Source: Mantis religiosa (Eukaryota; Arthropoda; Insecta; Mantodea; Mantidae). Taken from it: DNA of 64,000 bases. Positions 57,895 to 64,000 of this stretch are shown here, in pieces (the first letter of the stretch is position 1; every line of letters starts with the position of its first letter). The notes beneath the pieces are model-generated. The model was given only the letters and a program-made list of their open reading frames with translations. It did no database searches and was not told the DNA's origin. The translations under genes were made by a program, and so were the position numbers. The DNA lies in NCBI GenBank assembly GCA_030765055.1, contig CM060953.1, forward strand, positions 176,758,493-176,822,492, in the 5' to 3' direction.

Positions 57895-58277
57895 TGTCGC
57901 GAGCCCATTGTTGACCGAGGCGGCGCGGGCGACTAGTTCAAAGAGACAGGCAGTGAAGTGTGTAGATAAAGTTCGCCGAAACGGTGTGGGGAAGGAGACG
58001 GATTTCTCGAGAGTTTGTCTTTGTTCTAGCCGTCTTAATTGTTTGAGAGTATTTCGGAATGTGTGTAATCTATAAAAAGAAAGCCCGCCTGCCACAGTGA
58101 GTCAGTCGGTAATGGAACTCGCGTGCGTGAACAGCTGTGTGTTTGCGCTCGATGACCTTGCAAGTTGCATTGTGTAAGTAACATAATTCTGGACTGTCAG
58201 ATTTATTTCTATTGAAATAAAGTGCAATTTTTGGTGTTTGTAACTTGGACTTTTAATTTCACGAACCCACAAAATCA
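57895..58277 (+). mobile_element. Candidate solo LTR of an LTR retrotransposon
   Basis: It starts TGTCGCGAGCCC and ends AAAATCA, so it has the TG...CA ends of an LTR. The 6-base flank aaatat is present on both sides (57889-57894 and 58278-58283). Inside are a TATAAAAA box at 58071 and an arthropod initiator, TCAGTC, at 58102-58107, about 33 bases later. A polyadenylation signal, AATAAA, at 58216 is followed by a GT-rich word, giving the order U3, R, U5. No primer-binding site or internal coding sequence follows, hence solo. The flank repeat is low-complexity, and a host promoter is the alternative. Confidence 0.55.
58071..58107 (+). promoter_or_regulatory. Core promoter: TATA box and initiator
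   Basis: TATAAAAA at 58071 and TCAGTC at 58102 stand at the distance expected for transcription by RNA polymerase II. A start site at 58104 is inferred. It probably belongs to the LTR. Confidence 0.55.
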
Positions 58278-58283
58278 AAATAT

Positions 58284-58900
58284 TAATGTTCTATACTTCG
58301 AAGATGCATGGAAGGCATAGAGGAAACGGACAGAAACACACACGCACACAGATACACGTACACACAGCAAGATGATTATGTCCTAAAGGGAATAATTTTT
58401 ATTCAGGGAGCATCAGATATCACAGTTTTTCAGTGGTAAACTCTACTTGTTACAAGCAAAAATCATGAATTTCTAGCATACAGTTTCGATGTAAATTATT
58501 AAAAAATAAATGATTTTTTGAAAACATTACCTTAGTATTTTAGCATTATTATTGGACACCTACTGTTATTTTGGCTTCATCATATAATAGTAATATGTCC
58601 AATAATTTAATTAAATACCTCAATGCTCTTTGTTTACTTTAGAACTTAACTGCAGTATGTTATATGCATACCATCTTCACACTAATTTAACAAATGGCCT
58701 AGGCAAACGAGACATTTCTGTAGACTTACTGATGGACTTTGAAAAAGATTTAATGGCAGTACATATTCGAAAATAAACATATTTTCTGTGGTCAAATTGC
58801 TATTTAAGGCCAAAAAGCGAAGTAACATCATTATTTTTGACAGGGAGTAGAGCCTAGTCCTCTCGTGTGACAGTTAAGAATGGAAATCTGGAGATATAGT
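58284..58900. other. AT-rich spacer
   Basis: It contains a short CA-rich patch near 58335-58370. Nothing else recognised. Confidence 0.5.
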
Positions 58901-58901
58901 A

Positions 58902-59620
58902 AGATAGATATAAACCTGCACCATTCCAAAAAGTCATAACCTTTGAACCAATAACAGGACACACGTGAATCTTTGGCAGAATATAATACACAATTGGGAA
59001 ATTACCTTACACTATTTACATCTCAGAGAAAATGCTGGATGTGTCCTCCACCAGCATCTATGAATCGTTGGTCCCATTTTCTTTGATACGACTGTAGACA
59101 CTGAAGTTTATATGGGTAGCTTCAAGACATTTATGGACCAGCTGGCTGATGTCGAATTGAAAGAAGTTTATTTCCAGCAAGATGGAGCAACGTGCCATAC
59201 ATCTGATGACACCATAGAACTTGTAACCAGTTTCTTGGATAATCGAATAATCTCAAAACGTCTGTGGGCCCCCAGATCCCCTGACCTAACCTCATAGGAT
59301 TTTTTCTTGTAGGGATATCTAAAAATAGAGTGTACAAGAATAGTCCACGGACAACTGATGTTCTCAAGGAATCCATTCTAGCCGAAATAAGTAACATTGG
59401 CGAGGATACTCTCCGTAGAATTTCAGGGAATATGGTGATACGTGTACAAACATATATAGATGTTGGTGGAGGACACCTCCAACATTTTCTCTGAGATGTA
59501 AATAGTGCAATGTAATCTCCTAATAGTGTATTATATTCTCCCAAATTTGCACGTATGTCGTATTATTGGTTCAAAGGTTGTGGCCTATTGAAGTGGTTCA
59601 GGTTTATATGGATCACACTA
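58902..59620 (+). mobile_element. Non-autonomous Tc1-like element with long inverted repeats, copy 3
   Basis: TA at 58900-58901 and 59621-59622. The left end is slightly decayed (agatagatataaacctgc) and the right end is atatggatcacacta. The long inverted repeats include ttgaaccaataa and tacatctcagagaaaatg. The plus strand carries the transposase catalytic end: YFQQDGATCHTSDDTIELVT, FLDNRIISKRLWAPRSPDLT, a stop, then DFFL. After a frame break it continues to QTYIDVGGGHLQHFL at the end of the right repeat. It keeps the DGATCHT aspartate and the aspartate after SPDLTS that the copy at 15180 has lost. Confidence 0.88.
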
Positions 59621-59622
59621 TA

Positions 59623-59817
59623 GGTACATTAATATCAAATTTACGGCTACTTTCCATTATTAGTTAAATGGTGAGATAAATAGTTTTATAAATAAGTAGT
59701 GGACAGATTTAGATAGGTAATAATGGCAATAAAGAATTCTCATATATTAAATTCATATAAGAAGCAAAAACAACTTTACCCGCCAAAAAGACAATGTTGT
59801 CCACAAAAATAAAGTGT
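59623..59817. other. Short spacer
   Basis: AT-rich, nothing recognised. Confidence 0.6.
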
Positions 59818-59829
59818 TGAAGAAAAGCA

Positions 59830-60085
59830 AAAAATGAAATGAAATGTGTAGTGTTTAACGCCCAATTTTACTACATATGGCACCGCAGGCGATGACACTG
59901 ATGATACATGAGATGAAGATGGAGCATCGGTGGAATGAGATGGCGGGGGAAACCGGAGATCACGGAGAAAACCCGCCCCAGCGCCATGTTGTCCACCACA
60001 AATCTCACTTTGCGGTCGCCTGGGATGGAACCTGGGCCGCCTTGGTGAGAGCCAAGCGGTCTAACCACTGAGCCATGGCGCGGCC
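59830..60085 (-). mobile_element. tRNA-derived SINE, family B, copy 2
   Basis: On the minus strand it reads ggccgcgccatggctcagtg (A box) and ggttccatcccaggc (B box). Then come gcgggttttctccgtgatct and a tail of aaat-rich units. A perfect 12-base target duplication, tgaagaaaagca, lies at 59818-59829 and 60086-60097. It matches copy 1 at 6825 along the whole length. Confidence 0.95.
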
Positions 60086-60099
60086 TGAAGAAAAGCATT

Positions 60100-62760
60100 A
60101 GGATGTAATTCAGAGTAGCTAAGGCAATTATAAATGTTGATCACCTGGGCCGAAAAGAAATCCATTACCTCAAATTTCAGGTAAAACACTAGTTCAATAG
60201 AGTTGCTTGCAGAAATTAAATGTTAGTACTTAATATTAGACAGAGGAAAACGATTCTTTGCATTCAATAGATGATGGAGGAAAGGTTGAGTTTGAGATGC
60301 TATGAAAAACAAAAGAAATAATGATGGGTAATGTAAGTACTTTTGTAGGCGGGACATATGGTGATAAAAGAACGTGTATTTCTGAAATTCAGTCTTTTAT
60401 TAGTTTCTTTTTTTGTGATTCATTTTAATCGATAACTATCGACAGTGAACAGTTCTTAAAGACGTGCTCGGGTTAGTGTATACCAGGTAAGAAGACTCGC
60501 TTTTTAACAATTCACACGAGCTTATCTTACAATTTAAACAGTTATTATAAACCGTAAATTCAGCTATTCTGCAGTTTCTATTGATAAGATTCAGAAAAAA
60601 CTGCATGCTCAAACACTCGAGAGTTCATTTCAAAGCCATTCATCATTCATTTATGAGTAGTATGGTTCCTTCCTTCACAATTTACCACCGCTCTGTTCCT
60701 CGTAACATTGTTTGGCTTTACTCCAGAGTTCGGAGTTACCTGAAGACAGTTCTCCGGTTCCATCCTAGAGGACACAGTTACATATTAGATCAGCTGTGCC
60801 TTGATGACCCAAACATCATGTGTTTGTCTTGTCCGGGTCCGTGATGGGACAGCATACTTCTTCGAGACGTGGGCCCGACGAGGGTAAACAGAGCAGCAAA
60901 GCACATGCGACCGGACACCGCCACGACCTATTGCTATTATCAAAATTCCTCCCTAGGTATATTCCGTCTCTAATGGTAGCAGGACTACTGCATGCCATTC
61001 TCACGGCTTTAACTATATTAGTTTATTTTTATATTCATTTCCACTTCTTACCTAAAATTTATGTGCTGGTTCATGTTAATTCAAATATACTTTTGTACAA
61101 ATATTGTGCATTGCGTTGTGGGTACAAGTGTATAGAAGGATAAAGCAAAAAAGCCGTTATATGCTTCCCTTTATGTACCGATATGTGACATCATGAGAAG
61201 CCACTGGATAGCTGCAGCACTTAAAAGGTCACAGACAAAATACTCTGGAACGAAAAGAGGCATCTTTAAAAGAGCTGATGTTTGCGTAAAAACCGATATC
61301 TGTCTTTCTTTGGATGACAGTGTGTCGTAGATTTATGGCACGTAAGAGAACCTCAATCCTGATAAAGAGATCTCAGCAAAATTATATAGAGTGGGACCTG
61401 AGAGAGCCACATATAATCTCACAATTAAAATTTTACAGCATTTAAATTGCTATTTCCCACACATTTATCTATTTTTAACCTTCATTCAATACTTCATAAA
61501 TTATAATTTTACTATGATTTCTATTTAATTCAAAACGCTCGTTAATGAGGCAATAGCATTTTATTTAAGTCAAATATTTTAAAACGAGCATGTCAATATG
61601 TTCCTCTAATATCAACAAGTTAGAGGTAAAAATTTAAGCTTCCTAAATTTAATAGTTTTACAGAAAGAATAAGCTTGTAAAAAGAATGTAAACTTCGCCA
61701 AAAGAGATTTAAACTAAAATTAACAAACTACTGTGTAAACTTGTTTTCATTTTTACATTTCATTATTACTGAATTACCTACAACTATTGTCCAAATCTGG
61801 CATTGAAGCAGACGTGGATTTGGTTTCAATATTATGAAATAAAGAATTAAAATTTCAATAATCTCTCTTGGGGTCCTTTTGAACTATTCTTTAAATTTCA
61901 AATCCGTACGCGCAGCAGTTGCCGAGTTATCTGATAAGGAAATATTGCGCAAACATTAACAATAGGCGCTGCTTATTACCTTTTTACCCGCAAAAGCAAC
62001 TTTAGCCTTTGTTACCACTCGTAGTGTGTCTTTCAAACACTTGGCTTTATACAATAGTCACTCACTTCACAAAATGTAAGTTTTCATTTATCTCAATGAC
62101 TTTAACGGAAGGCATCAATCACCATCACTCTTAAAGAAAGTTGCCTTGTTCTCGGCAACTTGCTGTATGCCAATTTTCCTTCCCTTGGCTTCTCCGCTCT
62201 CTTCATTTATTTAATCAAGAAAGGTGGTTCCCGTGGGACGTTTATTTTACCCAGAAATTACCTAAAGCAACAGCTAAAAGTACAAATGTTAAAACTTCTC
62301 TCAACCTGTGGAATTTCATCTTCATCACAGGTTTCTAGCTAAAGTAATCTTAGTGCTTTTCTTAGAAAAGAGGGGGAAGTTTAAACACAGATATGTGTTC
62401 CTTTATGACTTTGTTGATAAATTTACCTTAAACATACGAAATAAATAAAAGGGAGGGCATTTTAAGGAATACAATGAGTTGTTGGAAGCAAATATTAGAG
62501 GCAAATAAAATGTTTCAACTTATATCAGAGAGAGGGTAAGGTATTACATTAATTTAAACGTCTTTTGCAATACCGAAGGTAGTTTAGGATTTTAGAGAAC
62601 ACAACACAGATACGCTGGCATTATTGTAGGTTCATAACTATCTGGGTGTCACGAATTTAAAACAACTTGAAGGACAACACGTAAACACATTGTAATTTCG
62701 CTTTCGGAGCGCCCGGTGTCCAAAGAGCGTAAACAAACACGTTATATATCTGGTACAGAT
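60100..62760. other. Stretch without a supported gene
   Basis: AT-rich except for a GC-richer block at about 60680-60970. Open frames in that block (60581-60844, 60820-61143 and a minus-strand one) have no motif I recognise. The block might hold an exon or an old repeat, but nothing decides it. Confidence 0.4.
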
Positions 62761-62764
62761 GTTT

Positions 62765-63722
62765 TATATAATTTTTATTGATTGATCAGCAGTACAATGC
62801 TTTATAGATCAGAGTGAAAAGAAGGTTAGAAGACAATAAATTAAAGAACAATAACACTCAGGGGTAGGCTAATTGGCCGCCCTCCAATAATACATTCTGA
62901 GGAATTAAGTCAACATTGGAGATGGAAGACACACATCTAGCTCTAGAATCACTGGAATCAGATGCATCACTGAGAAGCAGGTCCTGTGGTAGTCTTCTCT
63001 TTAAGTGTGAGGGCAGGCGCGTGCGGACGCCGATGGTATAATGCACAGCTCCAGGAACTTCTTGCAGGAAAAGAAACGGCGGCGGTCCTGCGAATGTAGT
63101 CATGAAGAGGTAAGAGTCCTAATTCGTGATGGAGCTGCTGATTACGGATGAGCCATGGAGCGTTGGTAGCGATGCGCATGAAGCGATTCTGTATAACAAG
63201 ACGATGCAGATGACGTGTGTGTGTGGCCCCCCACACTTGGCAGGCATAAGTAATAAGCGGACGCACCAGTGATTTGTAGAGTAACAATGAACACTGTAGA
63301 CCGAGGCTGGAACGGCGATGTAACAGAGGTGAGAGTTTTGGAAGCCGCCCGGTGGCCACTAATATAAGACGATCGATGTGAGCACGCCAGGTCACTCGGT
63401 TTTGTGAGGGTTCAAAGAGATCCGCCAAGTGCTGAACTAATGAGTTAGGTGATCTAAAGAGAGCTCTACTACTTGTTGTGCGTGCTGGAGATTAACAGGA
63501 AAATAATACAATGTTGTGTCATCAGCGTAAAGAGCCAAAGAAGTCGGAGCTAAGTCAGGAATATCAGAAATGTACATATTAAATAGACTTGGGGCCAAGA
63601 TAGAACCCTTTGGGACACCTGCAGTAATATTACGTGGAGATGAAAGCATTCCACCAATGCGTACTGAAAAGCTGCGGTTGTAGATGGTACAAGGTACAAC
63701 AATCGCATTCGAATCTTGCAAT
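62765..63722 (-). mobile_element. LINE fragment, 5'-truncated
   Basis: This is a GC-richer block on the minus strand. It holds reverse transcriptase coding sequence, then a short 3' region with AATAAAAA near 62770-62785 as a polyadenylation-like signal. The 5' limit lies where the minus strand stops making sense as reverse transcriptase, near 63722, directly against the plus-strand RNase H fragment. Confidence 0.75.
62967..63720 (-). pseudogene. Jockey-like reverse transcriptase with an internal deletion
   Basis: The first frame reads FSVRIGG, then GVPKGSILAPSLFNMYISDI and LALYADDTTLYYF, the palm region with the catalytic YADD box. It ends at a stop near 63437. The next frame goes straight to HLADLFEPSQNRVTWRAHID, LYKSLVRPLITYACQVWG and HRLVIQNRFMRIATNAPWLI, the thumb and C-terminal region. 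In relatives, roughly 40 residues including WRIxxNxxKT and LGVxLD lie between YADD and TWxxHI. Here they are missing, so there is a small internal deletion as well as a frameshift. Tail residues to 62967 are ordinary for the family. Confidence 0.82.
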
Positions 63723-64000
63723 CGCCTCTGTCGTCCATGTGGCGTGTGCCTGGGTTCTTGGACACGAAGGCTTGCGGGGGAATCACATGGTGGATTCGGC
63801 AGCAAAGATGACCACTACACACCCGCAGGTCACTATACCGTTTTTAACCACAGAAGACTTTCGCCACGTGTTGCGGAGAGCTGTTCTGTCATCTTGGTAG
63901 GCACAGTGGTCGGCTCTCACTAGGAATAAGCTCCGTGGCATAACGTATCTTCCGCTCCCGTGGAGAACCTCCTGTCGTTCATCACGTCAGGAAGAGGTTC
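63690..64000 (+). pseudogene. LINE RNase H, C-terminal fragment, runs off the window
   Basis: The plus strand reads VHVACAWVLGHEGLRGNHMV and DSAAKMTTTHPQV, matching the last part of LINE-type RNase H (WxPGHxGxxGNExAD). It then continues FLTTEDFRHVLRRAVLSSW to a stop near 63900. Further residues (LRGITYLPLPWRTSCRSS) read on in the same frame towards the window edge. Its orientation is opposite to the reverse transcriptase fragment next to it, so the two are separate insertions or an inverted join. The rest lies outside the window. Confidence 0.7.

Overview
The window reads as intergenic, repeat-rich DNA from a large insect genome. Non-coding stretches are AT-rich, there are no operons or bacterial-type genes, and no intact host gene can be defended. 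Evidence for an insect is the load of mariner/Tc1 transposases of arthropod type, Jockey/I-like LINE remnants, and at least ten copies of one tRNA-derived SINE. A cockroach or close relative (Blattodea) is my best guess from the look of the SINEs and mariners; that is inference from memory, not a database match.

Layout. 1-7.7 kb: a decayed Tc1-like transposase (1824-2758) followed by a 5'-truncated LINE on the minus strand (about 2765-3860). Then comes a second LINE 3' end on the plus strand, split by a mariner only a few codons before its stop (4331-6189), and a TTAA-flanked MITE-like element carrying a SINE (6695-7670). 9.4-17.4 kb: a degenerate GGAAT-like tract, a fold-back repeat (10423-10724), a SINE, two mariners of different subfamilies (11130-12736 and 13781-15093), a decayed Tc1-like transposase with its short deletion derivative, and a third-family SINE. 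18.5-24.4 kb: SINE relics, a minus-strand mariner (about 20.7-21.8 kb), and a composite in which two opposite SINEs flank a GC-rich core. 24.4-34.1 kb is mostly featureless apart from a (CA)n tract, two SINEs, a split small ORF and a Tc1-like deletion derivative. 34.1-36.7 kb: a collapsed PIF/Harbinger element and a full-length mariner. 37.8-49.6 kb: two mariners that share one internal deletion, a TTAC-type minisatellite, two unrecognised or transposase-like ORFs each cut by a SINE, and more SINEs. 49.6-64 kb is mostly featureless, with several SINEs, a solo LTR with a readable core promoter, a Tc1-like derivative and two LINE pieces in opposite orientation at the end.

The features do not form a pathway. 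They are successive layers of transposition. Several insertions can be ordered because one element interrupts another and the target-site duplications survive: SINE into mariner, SINE into MITE, mariner into LINE, SINE into ORFs. Every transposase or reverse transcriptase reading frame seen is broken by stops, frameshifts or deletions, so all are called pseudogenes. I found no CRISPR array, no intact tRNA or rRNA gene, and nothing I would call a wholly new biological system. The most unusual items are three ORFs split by copies of one SINE family, the LINE whose tail is restored by removing a mariner, the amplified pre-deleted mariner, the collapsed Harbinger, and a Tc1-like family whose long inverted repeats overlap the end of the transposase gene.
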